DNA from: UBA5066 sp046331465
GTDB lineage: Bacteria > Acidobacteriota > Thermoanaerobaculia > UBA5066
Reading direction: 5' to 3'
DNA: 64,000 nt
NCBI GenBank assembly: GCA_046331465.1
Contig: JAXLQV010000001.1
Coordinates: 1,426,001-1,490,000 of the forward strand
Part shown: positions 32,641 to 41,759 of the stretch, in pieces
How positions within the stretch are numbered: position 1 is the first letter of the stretch
Layout: every line of letters begins with the position of its first letter
Made by a program: the position numbers and the translations under genes
The notes under the pieces: generated by a model
The model's database searches: none
What the model was told of the DNA's origin: nothing
Seen by the model: only the letters and a program-made list of their open reading frames with translations

Positions 32641-33896
32641 ACCGTCAGGATGATGAAGATGGAGGCGATCGGCAGGAGATCGGCGACCGGGGCCCGCAGG
32701 CCGCCGGCCGACCAGAGCGGCCAGAGGTTGATCCCCATCGAGACGCCGATCACGACGCAGCCGACGATCATCGAGCGGACCGGCTTCATCTTCCCGAAGA
32801 GGCTGGAGACGAGGAGCTGGAAGCAGACGATGACGAAGGGGTTCGCGGCGGTGTAGAGGTCCATCGCCGGGCTCGTCTCGACGACGCGCTTCACGTAGAG
32901 GGGAAGCACGTTGTAGACCTGGTTGTAGAGGAAGAAGAAGCCGCTGATGACGACGAGGAAGAGCGTGAAGCGCGGGTTCTTCAGGACGAGGAACATGTCG
33001 AGCAGGATCCGGCCGGCCGTCTTCTTCGGCTTCGCCGGGGCGCCCGCTGCGGCTGCGGGCTCCTTGTAGAAGACGAGGACGACGAAGAAGGCCACGATGC
33101 AGGCGACCGTCGCGACGCCGAAGATGTAGGAGAGGGCGCCGCTGCCCGCCGCCAGCTCGGGCGAGGGCCTCAGCTTCAGGGCCCGCGCGACCCCGAGGCC
33201 GGCGCCCGCGACGATCGCGAACGCGCCGAGCGTCGTCTTCGCGATCGTCCCGGGCTCCTCGCGGTGCGCGACGTTCCAACGCACGAGGAGCGTCAGGAGC
33301 GCGGCGGCGATCCCGCAGACCGCGACGGTGCCGAGGATCAGCACGACATCGGGTCGGGTCCGCACGACGTACGCGGTGCCCCGGCCGAAGAGCGACCCGA
33401 TGTTGATGATCATGTAGAAGATCGCGAAGCCGAGCGTCGCGAGCTTCCCGGCGGTCTTCTGGACGGTCCCCGAGATGCACGGCTTGATGACGGAGCCGCC
33501 GACGCCGATCAGGAGGATCCCGGTCACGATGGTTCCGACGACGCCCGGCGAGGCCGTGAACTCCTTCGCGACGACCGGTGCGAGCCTCGCGCCGCCGAAC
33601 CAGACGGGAGAGCCCATCAGCACGTAGCCGGCGGCGAGGAGGACGAAGGCGACGAGGAGCGACTTCCGGAACCCGACCTGGTCGGCGATGGTGCCGGAGA
33701 GGATCGGCAGGAAGTAGACGAGGAACCAGAGGACGCTGCTGTTGAGCACCGAGGGCCAGTACTCGCCGAGCCCGAGCTGGCCGAGGTAGATGACGACGAA
33801 GCTCGCCATCGAGTAGTAGGCGGCGCGCTCGAAGAGCTCGGTGACGTTGGCGGTCCAGAAGACGGCGGGAAAGCGGTCCTGCTTCTCGTCGGACAT
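32301..33896 (-). CDS. Proton-dependent oligopeptide (POT) family transporter
   Basis: A 531-residue inner-membrane symporter with about 14 hydrophobic segments. It has the POT proton-coupling motif ExxERxxYY (ELFERAAYY near residue 20) in helix 1, DQVGFRKSLLVAF in the loop 2-3 region, and the second signature FxxFYMIINIGS near 175. It likely imports di- or tripeptides with protons. The long segment at about 250-290 (AAAAGAPAKPKK) is a cytoplasmic linker between two half-domains. TACAAT ends 11 nt before the ATG, with no Shine-Dalgarno. The 3' end is duplicated downstream. Confidence 0.88.
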   Translation of the reverse strand: MSDEKQDRFPAVFWTANVTELFERAAYYSMASFVVIYLGQLGLGEYWPSVLNSSVLWFLVYFLPILSGTIADQVGFRKSLLVAFVLLAAGYVLMGSPVWFGGARLAPVVAKEFTASPGVVGTIVTGILLIGVGGSVIKPCISGTVQKTAGKLATLGFAIFYMIINIGSLFGRGTAYVVRTRPDVVLILGTVAVCGIAAALLTLLVRWNVAHREEPGTIAKTTLGAFAIVAGAGLGVARALKLRPSPELAAGSGALSYIFGVATVACIVAFFVVLVFYKEPAAAAGAPAKPKKTAGRILLDMFLVLKNPRFTLFLVVISGFFFLYNQVYNVLPLYVKRVVETSPAMDLYTAANPFVIVCFQLLVSSLFGKMKPVRSMIVGCVVIGVSMGINLWPLWSAGGLRAPVADLLPIASIFIILTVGLVAFGELYTSPRMYEYIGALAPKGQEGLFLGYANLPLAIGALTGGPAGAWIFNAVMAKGATTRADGLLELDRAAATRGWLLLMAIGFLSAVAMWAFNRWVEKQEPREAPAA

Positions 33897-33897
33897 G

Positions 33898-33912
33898 ACA
33901 ATCGCGGATTGT
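33898..33912. promoter_or_regulatory. Palindrome at the POT transporter promoter
   Basis: ACAATC-GCG-GATTGT lies just upstream of the transporter ATG and overlaps its TACAAT box, in the 56-bp divergent gap to the phosphoesterase gene. A regulator binding here could repress the transporter. No family site is recognised. Confidence 0.45.
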
Positions 33913-33952
33913 AGAGGGGCGAAGGGGCCCGACTCCCTTTAGACTCCGCGAG

Positions 33953-35077
33953 ATGGGCGCGACCGGGCGCTTCGCCCTCTTCCTCGGCATCGTCCTGTCG
34001 GTCTGGAGCGCGCTCCACGTCTACGCGTTCCTGAGGGCCTTCTCGATCCCGGCGCTCGCGCGCTCGATGCCGCCCGCCGCGCGCGCCTCGGTCTTCCTCG
34101 TCCTCTGCCTCACCTACCCGGCCGGGCGGCTCCTCGCCCGGTGGGCGCCGGGGCGCGTCGCCTGGACCGTCGAGGCGGCCGGAGCGGTCTGGATGGGGGT
34201 CCTCTTCCTCGCGGTCGCGATGTTCCTCCTCGCCGACGTCGTGACGGGCTTCGGCAGGCTCTGGCCCGCGGCGGCGGTCCCGGCGCGCACCGCCGCCCTC
34301 GTGGCGACGGCCGTCCTCTCGATCGTGGCCGTCGTCCAGGACGCGCGCGGGCCGCGGGTCGTGAAGCACGAGGTGAAGGTGCCCGCTCTCCCGGGCGGAC
34401 GGAAGGAGCTGAAGGTCGTCCAGCTCTCCGACCTCCACCTCGGCGCGCTCCTCGGCGAGCGCTGGCTCGGCCGGCGGGTCGCCGAGGTGAACGCCCTCTC
34501 GCCCGACCTCGTCGTCGTGACGGGCGACCTCGTCGACGCCGAGGTGGGCCCGGTCGAGCCGCTCGTCCCCGAGCTGCGGAAGCTCTCGGCCCCGCTCGGG
34601 GTCTGGGGCGTGACGGGCAACCACGAGTACTACGCCGGGCTCGAGAGGAGCGTCGCGGTCTACGAGGCGGCCGGCATCCGCGTCCTACGCGACGCGTGGA
34701 GCGAGGCAGCTCCGGGCCTCGTCCTCGCCGGCGTCGACGACCTGACGGCGCGGAGGCAGCTCGGCCTCGACGGCCGGACGCTCGACCGCGCCTTCGCCGG
34801 CGTGCCCGGGGGGGCCGTCGTCGTCCTGCTGTCGCACTCGCCGCTCCTCGTCCGCGACGCCGCGGCGCGGGGCGCGCGGCTGATGCTCTCGGGGCACACG
34901 CACGGAGGGCAGCTCTGGCCCTTCGTCTACCTCTCCTCGATCGCCTACCCGTTCCAGGCGGGCCGGTACGACGTGGACGGGATGACCCTCGTCGTCTCGC
35001 GCGGCACCGGGACGTGGGGTCCGCCGATGCGTCTCTTCTTCCGTTCGGAGATCGTCGAGGTCACACTCCGCGCGTGA
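33953..35077 (+). CDS. Membrane-anchored calcineurin-like metallophosphoesterase
   Basis: A 374-residue phosphohydrolase. N-terminal hydrophobic segments (about 5-130) precede the catalytic domain, which holds all metallophosphoesterase motifs: LSDLHLG (Asp, His), VVTGDLVD, TGNHEYY, LSHSPL, and GHTHGGQLWPF. It resembles the YkuE/YaeI group, which act on membrane lipids such as UDP-2,3-diacylglucosamine or on phosphodiesters; the substrate is not decided here. TAGACT ends 7 nt before the ATG. The stop overlaps the start of the propeller-GGDEF gene (GTGA). Confidence 0.88.
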   Translation: MGATGRFALFLGIVLSVWSALHVYAFLRAFSIPALARSMPPAARASVFLVLCLTYPAGRLLARWAPGRVAWTVEAAGAVWMGVLFLAVAMFLLADVVTGFGRLWPAAAVPARTAALVATAVLSIVAVVQDARGPRVVKHEVKVPALPGGRKELKVVQLSDLHLGALLGERWLGRRVAEVNALSPDLVVVTGDLVDAEVGPVEPLVPELRKLSAPLGVWGVTGNHEYYAGLERSVAVYEAAGIRVLRDAWSEAAPGLVLAGVDDLTARRQLGLDGRTLDRAFAGVPGGAVVVLLSHSPLLVRDAAARGARLMLSGHTHGGQLWPFVYLSSIAYPFQAGRYDVDGMTLVVSRGTGTWGPPMRLFFRSEIVEVTLRA

Positions 35078-37920
35078 GGGGCCGCCTCGTCCTCCCGCTC
35101 GCCCTCGCGGCAGCTCTCCTCGCGAACCGGGCCCTCGCCGTCCGCTCGGCGGTCCGGGTCTACACGGCGCGGGACGGGCTCCCCCAGTTCCAGGTGAAGG
35201 CGCTCTGCCAGGACCGCGGCGGCTTCCTCTGGGTGGGAACCCGGGCCGGGGGTCTCGGGCGGTACGACGGCCGGAGGTTCGAGATCACCGACGCGGCAAC
35301 CGGCCTGCCCGGGTCCTCGATCCAGTCCCTCTCGACCGGCCCGGGAGGGGAGATCCTCGTCGGCACGCTGAGCGGCGGCGCCGTCTACGCGAACGGGAGC
35401 TGGACGACGCTGCCGCCGACCCCGGGCCCGTCGCCGGCCGTCAACGCACTCCTCGCGCTCCCGGACGGAAGGCTCTTCGCCGGCGCCGCGGGAGGGCTCT
35501 TCGTCGCCCCGAGGATCGGCGCTCCGTTCGAGACGGTCGCCGTCGTCGGCGACCTCGTCGGCGCGGAGGTCCTGTCGCTCCTGGCGACCCCGGACGGCGC
35601 GATCTGGGCCGGGACGATCCGGGGCCTGGCGCGCCTCCTGCCGGGCGGCGCGCTGACGCGCGTCGCGGCCCGGGACCTCCCGGAGAAGTCGATCGCCACG
35701 CTGGCGCCTGCCGCCGGGGAAGGCCTTCTCGCCGGGGTGGCCGAGAGCGGCCTCTACGAGGTCGACGTCGCCGCCGGGACGGCGAAGCGGGTCGGCACCG
35801 ATACGGCGCCGGGACGCGAGATCTCGGCCGTACTCCGGGAGGCGGAGGGGGGCGGGACCTGGATCGCGACGCGCGACAGGGGCGCGTTCCGCTGGGACGG
35901 CGCGTCCGGCTTCGAGAAGTTCGGGATGCTCGAGGGGCTCCCCGACCAGCGGGTCTGGGCGCTCCTCGAGGACCGCGAGGGGGTCCTCTGGCTCGGGACG
36001 GACTCGGGCCTCGCCAAGCGGGGGCCGGCGGCCTTCCGCACGTACGGGCCCGAGGACGGCCTCCCCGAGGCGACCCCCCTCTTCTCGATGGCGGAGACGG
36101 CGGACGGCGCCCTCTGGATCGACGCCCACGACAGGGGTCTGCTTCGCCTCGCGGAGGACGGCACGATCCGGCGCTTCACCGACAGGGACGGCCTTCCGCA
36201 CTCCGAGGTCCGCGGGCTCTGCATCGCCCCGGACGGTTCCGTCCTCGTCTCGACGGTGAAGGGCCTGGCCCGCGTCTCGGGAGGCCGCGTGACGCCGCTC
36301 CCGCTCCCCGAGGGGGCGCCGAAGACGGTCGACGACCTCGCCTTCGCGAGGGACGGCGCGCTCCTCCTCGGCTCGACGCGGCAGGGGCTCTTCGTCCTCC
36401 GCGACGGGAAGCTCTCGCGGGTCGGCGCCCCGGTGGGCGACTCGATCTCGTCGATCCACGTCGGCCGCGAGGGGACGATCTGGGTCGCCGGGCCCGGCTG
36501 GGGCGTCGTGGGACTCCGGGACGCCGCGCCGCCGGAGACGCTCGGCACGGCGGAAGGGCTCCCCTCGAGCTACGCGACGTCGGTCCTCGAGGACCGGAGC
36601 GGAGGACTCTGGGTCGCGACGGACCGGGGGCTCTGGTGGCGGACGCTCGACCGGCGGACGCGCGTCCTCGACGTCCGGACGGGGCTCCCCGACTCGTTCG
36701 TCTACTGGGTCGGCGAGGACCGCCAGGGCTTCGTCTGGGCCGGGACGAACCGGGGCGCGGCGCGGATCGCCCCGTCGGGCGAGATCCGCGTCTTCACGAC
36801 GAACGACGGCCTCGGCGCCAACGAGTGCAACGAGGACGGCTTCTTCGCCGACTCGAAGGGGCGGGTCTGGATCGCGACCGACGGGCTCTCGGTCTTCACG
36901 GGCCTCCCGGCGCCCCGGCGCCCCGTTCCGCCGCTCGTCGCCGTCCCGGAGATCCGGGTCGGGCACGAGAAGGTCCTTCCCGACCGGAAGCTCGTCCTCC
37001 CGTGGCGGCACGAGCCGGTGACGTTCCGCTTCGCGGCCCTCTCGTTCCTCGACGAGGGGGCGACGACGTTCCGCTACCGCCTCGCGGGGCTCTCCGACTC
37101 CTGGACCGCGGCCGAGCCGGGGCAGTCGGAGACGACCTACGCCGCGCTCGGTCCGGGGCGCTACGTCTTCGAGGTGACCGCGACGACCGTGGACGGGAGG
37201 GCGCCCGAGGCGCCGGTCAGGGTCCGGGTCGTCGTCGACGCGCCGTGGTGGCAGCGGGCTCCCGTCCTGGCGGGCGGCGCCCTCCTCCTCCTCGCGGCCA
37301 CGGCCGTCGTCGTGAAGGTGCGCGAGCGCCGGCTCGTGACGGTGCGGCGGAGGCTCGAGGCGCTCGTCGCCGAGCGGACCGACGAGCTGCGTCGCCTGAA
37401 CGAGCAGCTCTCCGAGCTCGCGATCACCGACCCGCTCACCGGCCTGCCGAACCGCCGCTCGATCCTCGCCTCGGCGGAGGAGGCCTTCTCCCTCGCGCGG
37501 CGCCGCGGCCTGCCGTACTCGGTCGCGATGATCGACTTCGACCACTTCAAGCTGATCAACGACTCCCTGGGGCACGCCGAGGGAGACCGTCTCCTCGTCG
37601 AGGCGGCGCGCCGGATGCACGACTGCCTGAGGACCGAGGACGTCGTCGGGCGGTACGGGGGGGAGGAGTTCCTCGCCGCGTTCCCGATGACAGGGCAGGA
37701 GGGGGCCGTGGCCGTCGGCGAACGCCTCCGGAGGGCCGCGGCGTCCGTCCGGCTGGCGGTCCCGCCCGGCGAGACGTCGGCCCCCGAGCGCGCCACGGTC
37801 AGCGTCGGGGTGGCCACGCTCCTCGACGCGGACAGGGAGCTCGGCGACCTCCTGAAGCGGGCCGACGCGGCTCTCTACGCGGCCAAGCAGTCGGGACGGA
37901 ACCGGGTCGACTTCCGGTAG
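35074..37920 (+). CDS. Two-component regulator propeller protein with GGDEF output
   Basis: A 948-residue sensor cyclase. A signal segment (about 1-22) and a beta-propeller with many LWVGT/LWLGTDSGLA blades (about 28-625) come first. A Y_Y_Y domain (about 660-725, RYRLAGLSDSWTAAEPG), one membrane helix (about 730-750) and a coiled stretch lead into a GGDEF domain. The latter has GGEEF at 862-866 and the entry motif ITDPLTGLPNRRS, so it is predicted to be an active diguanylate cyclase. It shares architecture with the kinase at 17737-20979 but swaps the output. Translated through a GTGA overlap with the phosphoesterase gene. Confidence 0.9.
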   Translation: MRGRLVLPLALAAALLANRALAVRSAVRVYTARDGLPQFQVKALCQDRGGFLWVGTRAGGLGRYDGRRFEITDAATGLPGSSIQSLSTGPGGEILVGTLSGGAVYANGSWTTLPPTPGPSPAVNALLALPDGRLFAGAAGGLFVAPRIGAPFETVAVVGDLVGAEVLSLLATPDGAIWAGTIRGLARLLPGGALTRVAARDLPEKSIATLAPAAGEGLLAGVAESGLYEVDVAAGTAKRVGTDTAPGREISAVLREAEGGGTWIATRDRGAFRWDGASGFEKFGMLEGLPDQRVWALLEDREGVLWLGTDSGLAKRGPAAFRTYGPEDGLPEATPLFSMAETADGALWIDAHDRGLLRLAEDGTIRRFTDRDGLPHSEVRGLCIAPDGSVLVSTVKGLARVSGGRVTPLPLPEGAPKTVDDLAFARDGALLLGSTRQGLFVLRDGKLSRVGAPVGDSISSIHVGREGTIWVAGPGWGVVGLRDAAPPETLGTAEGLPSSYATSVLEDRSGGLWVATDRGLWWRTLDRRTRVLDVRTGLPDSFVYWVGEDRQGFVWAGTNRGAARIAPSGEIRVFTTNDGLGANECNEDGFFADSKGRVWIATDGLSVFTGLPAPRRPVPPLVAVPEIRVGHEKVLPDRKLVLPWRHEPVTFRFAALSFLDEGATTFRYRLAGLSDSWTAAEPGQSETTYAALGPGRYVFEVTATTVDGRAPEAPVRVRVVVDAPWWQRAPVLAGGALLLLAATAVVVKVRERRLVTVRRRLEALVAERTDELRRLNEQLSELAITDPLTGLPNRRSILASAEEAFSLARRRGLPYSVAMIDFDHFKLINDSLGHAEGDRLLVEAARRMHDCLRTEDVVGRYGGEEFLAAFPMTGQEGAVAVGERLRRAAASVRLAVPPGETSAPERATVSVGVATLLDADRELGDLLKRADAALYAAKQSGRNRVDFR

Positions 37921-38052
37921 GCCGCGACTTCCTGTCACATCGAAGCGGCGGAGGAACTTTCTGCCTCCTCGTCCGTAACTGCGGGCATGACCCTCGATCT
38001 CGATCCGTCCGGCGAGACGAAAAGCCCCGGCCGGGGGTCCTGGAGGTCTGGA

Positions 38053-39159
38053 ATGGGCAAGCTCTTCAAGGTCCTGCTCGGGCTCGTTCTCCTCGGCGGC
38101 GTCGCCACGGGGATCTACGCGCTCGCGAGCTCGGGGAAGAAGGACGACGGCGGCCTGAAGATCGTCGTCGCCGAGTCGGGCTCCATCACCGAGAAGGCGC
38201 TCGCCGTGGGGCAGATCCAGCCGCGGCAGAAGTTCTCGGTGAAGTCGAAGATCTCCGGCATCGTGAAGGGCTGCCGGGTCGAGGTCGGCCAGGCGGTGAA
38301 GACGGGCGACCCGCTCTTCGAGATCCAGCCCGACCCGACGCCCCTCGAGGTGACCGAGGTCGACCGGAGGGTCGAGTCGTCGAAGGCCTCGTTCGACCGC
38401 GCCAAGGCCGAGTTCGACCGCGCGCGGGAGCTGAACCGCGAGGGGATCACCGCCCGCTCCGACGTCGACGTGAAGCGCGAGGCGTTCGAGCTCGCCAAGA
38501 TCGCCCTCACGAAGGCCGAGCAGGACCGCGACCTCGTCCGGAAGGGGAAGGTGACGACCTCCGAGTCCTCGATGGACTCGATCATCCGCGCGCCGGCCGC
38601 CGGCACGATCCTGACCCGCGTCGTGAACCCGGGCGACCCGGTCGTCCCGCTCACCTCGTACCAGCCCGGGACCGAGCTCGCGACGATCGCCGACATGGGC
38701 GACCTGATCTTCAAGGGGACCGTGGACGAGATCGACGTCGGCAAGCTCCACGTCGGGCTCGCGGCGCGGATCAAGGTCGGCGCGCTCCCGACGGACGTCG
38801 TCACCGGCAAGGTCTCGCGGATCGCCCCGCAGGCGCAGCAGAAGGACGGCGCGACGCTCTTCGACGTCGAGATCGAGCTCGACCCGGGGCAGACGATCGT
38901 CCTCCGCGCCGGCTACTCGGCGAACGCGGACCTGATCATCCGCGAGAAGAAGGACGTCGTGACGATCCCCGAGCGGCTCGTGACGTTCGAGGACGGCGGC
39001 AAGAAGGCCTTCGTCGAGCTCCCCGGGAAGAACGCCAAGGACGAGCCGCGGAAGGTCGAGATCAAGACGGGCATCTCCGACGGGCTGAACATCGAGGTGA
39101 CCGAAGGCGTGAAGAAGGGCGACCAGGTCGTCCAGCGGCCGCCCAAGCAGATCAGCTGA
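38053..39159 (+). CDS. HlyD/MacA-like periplasmic adaptor of an ABC efflux system
   Basis: A 368-residue protein with an N-terminal membrane helix (about 4-25) followed by the adaptor layout. A split biotinyl-lipoyl motif (KISGIVKGCRVEVGQAVKTGDPLFEI and DSIIRAPAAGTILTRVVNPGDPV) encloses a helical hairpin. A beta-barrel domain then carries FKGTVDEIDVGKLHVGLAARIKVG. It links the ABC permeases downstream to an outer-membrane exit. GGAGG lies 6 nt before this ATG; an alternative in-frame ATG at 37987 lacks a site. The two permeases and ATPase follow on the same strand. Confidence 0.88.
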   Translation: MGKLFKVLLGLVLLGGVATGIYALASSGKKDDGGLKIVVAESGSITEKALAVGQIQPRQKFSVKSKISGIVKGCRVEVGQAVKTGDPLFEIQPDPTPLEVTEVDRRVESSKASFDRAKAEFDRARELNREGITARSDVDVKREAFELAKIALTKAEQDRDLVRKGKVTTSESSMDSIIRAPAAGTILTRVVNPGDPVVPLTSYQPGTELATIADMGDLIFKGTVDEIDVGKLHVGLAARIKVGALPTDVVTGKVSRIAPQAQQKDGATLFDVEIELDPGQTIVLRAGYSANADLIIREKKDVVTIPERLVTFEDGGKKAFVELPGKNAKDEPRKVEIKTGISDGLNIEVTEGVKKGDQVVQRPPKQIS

Positions 39160-39187
39160 GACCTCCGACACGAGAGGAGATTCCGAC

Positions 39188-40414
39188 GTGCTCCGCGACG
39201 CGCTGCTGCAGCTCCACCGCGACCTGAAGAGCCAGAAGCTCCGGACGCTCCTGACCGTCTTCGGGCTCGTCTGGGGGACGGTCGCGGTGACGCTCCTCCT
39301 CGCCTTCGGCGCGGGGCTGAAGAAGCAGCTCATCAAGACGACCGCCGGGCTCGGAGACCGGATCTGCATCTCGTGGCCGGGGCTGACGTCGATCCCGTAC
39401 CAGGGGCTCGGCAAGGGGCGGCGGATCCGGATCACCGACGAGGACCTCGAGACGGTGCGGCCGCGCGTCGACGGCCTGAAGAGGATGTCGAGCGAGTACA
39501 GCGACGGCTGGAAGATGGTCTACAACCTCCGGACCTTCCCCGTCGACGTCTCCGGCGTCTCGCCCGAGTTCGGGGAGATGCGCAACCTCATCCCCGTCCC
39601 CGGCGGGCGGTTCCTGAACGCGCTCGACATGAAGGACCAGCGCCGGGTCGTCTTCCTCGGCAACAAGGTCGCCGAGGACGTCTTCGGCAAGGGGACCGAC
39701 CCCGTCGGCAAGACCGTCCTCTTCAACGGCTCGCCGTTCCTCGTCATCGGCGTCCTCACCGCCAAGCAGCAGGACTCGAGCTACAACAGCCGCGACAGCG
39801 ACCTCTCCTGGATCCCGGGGACGACGTTCCGCGCGCTGACGGGGCGGAAGTACCTCTCGAACTTCGTCTATCAGCCGGCGTCCGCCCTCGAGTCGAAGGC
39901 GGTGACCGAGAGCCTCCGCGCGGCGCTCTCGCGCCGGCTCAAGTTCGACCCGGAGGACAAGGAGGCCTTCTCGGTCTGGGACGTCACCGAGCAGTTCCAG
40001 TTCTTCGAGGTCTTCATGCTCGCCTTCTCGCTCTTCCTCGGGATCGTCGGCTCGCTGACGCTCGTCGTGGGCGGGATCGGCGTCTCGAACATCATGAACG
40101 TCGTCGTCGAGGAGCGGACGAAGGAGATCGGCGTGAAGATGGCCCTCGGCGCGAAGTCGGGGGCGATCCTCCGCCAGTTCCTCGTCGAGACGCTCATCGT
40201 CACGGCCGTCGGCGGCGTCGCGGGCTTCGCGATCTCGCTCGGCATCTGCGCCGCCTTCCCGGCCAGCCTCGAGGAGTACGTCGGCCGCCCGGAGGTCTCG
40301 CCCGTCGTGGCCGCGATCACCGTCGCGATCCTCGGCGTCATCGGCCTCCTCGCCGGCTACTTCCCGGCGCGCGAGGCCTCCCGCCTCGACCCCGTCGTGG
40401 CGATGAAGCTGTGA
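39188..40414 (+). CDS. MacB/FtsX-like ABC permease 1
   Basis: A 408-residue permease without a fused ATPase. The first helix segment begins TLLTVFGLVWGTVAVTLLLAFGAGLKKQL (about 20-45); the large periplasmic MacB-PCD domain is about 55-270. Three C-terminal helices include the FtsX core SNIMNVVVEERTKEIGVKMALGAK. The GTG start has GAGGAG about 8 nt upstream. It forms a putative tripartite exporter with the adaptor and the second permease; the substrate is unknown (peptides, lipids or macrolides in relatives). Confidence 0.88.
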   Translation: MLRDALLQLHRDLKSQKLRTLLTVFGLVWGTVAVTLLLAFGAGLKKQLIKTTAGLGDRICISWPGLTSIPYQGLGKGRRIRITDEDLETVRPRVDGLKRMSSEYSDGWKMVYNLRTFPVDVSGVSPEFGEMRNLIPVPGGRFLNALDMKDQRRVVFLGNKVAEDVFGKGTDPVGKTVLFNGSPFLVIGVLTAKQQDSSYNSRDSDLSWIPGTTFRALTGRKYLSNFVYQPASALESKAVTESLRAALSRRLKFDPEDKEAFSVWDVTEQFQFFEVFMLAFSLFLGIVGSLTLVVGGIGVSNIMNVVVEERTKEIGVKMALGAKSGAILRQFLVETLIVTAVGGVAGFAISLGICAAFPASLEEYVGRPEVSPVVAAITVAILGVIGLLAGYFPAREASRLDPVVAMKL

Positions 40415-40437
40415 TGAACGCGGGGGCTGCAACGAGC

Positions 40438-40467
40438 GCGGGGGTTTCTCGATCCCCCCGCACCCCC
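40438..40467. repeat. Hairpin element related to the 17.6-kb repeat
   Basis: GCGGGGG (40438-40444) and CCCCCGC (40455-40461) form a stem, followed by ACCCCCC. The string TCCCCCCGCACCCCC is shared with both units of the tandem repeat at 17584-17722. It lies in the 91-bp gap between the two permease genes, so it could attenuate read-through within the operon. Confidence 0.5.
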
Positions 40468-40505
40468 CACCGGGGAGCGGGGACCTCGCCCGAAGGGGTT
40501 CGGTC

Positions 40506-41750
40506 ATGAAGGTGATCTTCCACCTCTTCCTCCAGTCGGCCACGCTCGGCCGCAAGCGAGCCTTCCTGACGATCGCGGCGATCGCCTGGGGTACCGTCGC
40601 GATCCTCCTCCTCCTCGCCTTCGGCGAGGGGCTGAAAAGGCAGCTCTCCTCGAACTCGCGCGCGATGGGCGAGAACATCGGCGTGATGTGGATGAGCGAG
40701 ACGACGAAGGCGTGGAAGGGGATGAACCCGGGCCGGCCGATCCGCGTCCGCATCGACGACCTGCCGGTCCTCCGCTCGCGCCTCCCCGAGCTCGAGTCCC
40801 TCATCGGCGAGGCGAGCGCCTCGCGCACGAACCTGACCCACGACAAGAAGACCGTGGCCGGCCGCGTGAAGGGAGTCAGCTACCCGTTCGGCGAGGCCCG
40901 CAAGCAGTATCCGGTCGCGGGCGGCCGGTTCCTCTCGCCGGTCGACGAGGCCGAGCGGCGGCGGGTCATCTTCCTCGGCGACGAGCTCGCGACGGACATC
41001 TTCGGCAAGGAGGACCCGGTCGGCCAGACGCTCCTCGTCGCGAACGCACCGTTCACCGTCGTCGGCGTCATGCAGAAGAAGACGCAGATGGGGGCGTACT
41101 CCGGGATGGACAAGAACCACGCCCTCGTCCCGATCACGACGTTCAAGGCCCTCTTCGGCCGGGCGACCGTGGGCAACCTCGTGCTCCAGGTGAGCGACGG
41201 GGCGAAGATGAAGGACGCGATCGCGAGGACGCGCGAGGTGATCGCGGCCAAGTACGGCTTCGACCCGAGCGACGAGCGCGCGCTCCCGACGTGGGACACC
41301 GTCGAGTCGCAGAAGATGATGAGGAACATGACCCTGGGGATCCAGATCTTCCTCGGGATCATCGGCGCGCTGACGCTCCTCATCGGCGGCGTCGGCGTCG
41401 CGAACATCATGTACGCGGTCGTCAAGGAGCGGACGCGCGAGATCGGCGTGAAGATGGCCCTCGGCGCGAAGGCGGGCTGGATCACCGGGCCGTTCGTCCT
41501 CGAGGGGCTCTCCTACACGCTCGTCGGCGGCGCCGCCGGGATGCTCATCGCGACCCTCCTCGTCCTCGCGATGAGCTTCATCCCGACCGACGGGAACAAG
41601 GTGATGGAGTTCCTCGGGACGCCGAAGCTCTCGATCCCGATCGGTGTCGCGACCGCCTCGATCCTGGGCGTCATCGGCCTCCTCGCCGGCTACTTCCCGG
41701 CCCGCCGCGCCGCCGCGATCGACCCCGCCTCCACCCTCCGCTACGAGTAG
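40506..41750 (+). CDS. MacB/FtsX-like ABC permease 2
   Basis: A 414-residue paralogue of the permease at 39188. The same layout is seen: helix 1 (FLTIAAIAWGTVAILLLLAFG), a large periplasmic region, and a C-terminal three-helix FtsX core (ANIMYAVVKERTREIGVKMALGAK and GLLAGYFPARRAAAIDP). A heterodimeric permease pair plus one ATPase fits the operon. The two permeases are clearly diverged, especially in the periplasmic domain, so they are not a recent duplication. Confidence 0.88.
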   Translation: MKVIFHLFLQSATLGRKRAFLTIAAIAWGTVAILLLLAFGEGLKRQLSSNSRAMGENIGVMWMSETTKAWKGMNPGRPIRVRIDDLPVLRSRLPELESLIGEASASRTNLTHDKKTVAGRVKGVSYPFGEARKQYPVAGGRFLSPVDEAERRRVIFLGDELATDIFGKEDPVGQTLLVANAPFTVVGVMQKKTQMGAYSGMDKNHALVPITTFKALFGRATVGNLVLQVSDGAKMKDAIARTREVIAAKYGFDPSDERALPTWDTVESQKMMRNMTLGIQIFLGIIGALTLLIGGVGVANIMYAVVKERTREIGVKMALGAKAGWITGPFVLEGLSYTLVGGAAGMLIATLLVLAMSFIPTDGNKVMEFLGTPKLSIPIGVATASILGVIGLLAGYFPARRAAAIDPASTLRYE

Positions 41751-41759
41751 GAGCCGCCC

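Noticed and set aside
31053..33914. 953-codon plus-strand frame across the GloVer and POT genes
   Set aside because: It is antisense to two well-supported genes and is Asp/Glu/Arg-rich low complexity.
37987..38052. ATG at 37987 as adaptor start
   Set aside because: Adds a Pro/Ser/Gly-rich stretch before the membrane anchor; ATG 38053 has GGAGG 6 nt upstream.
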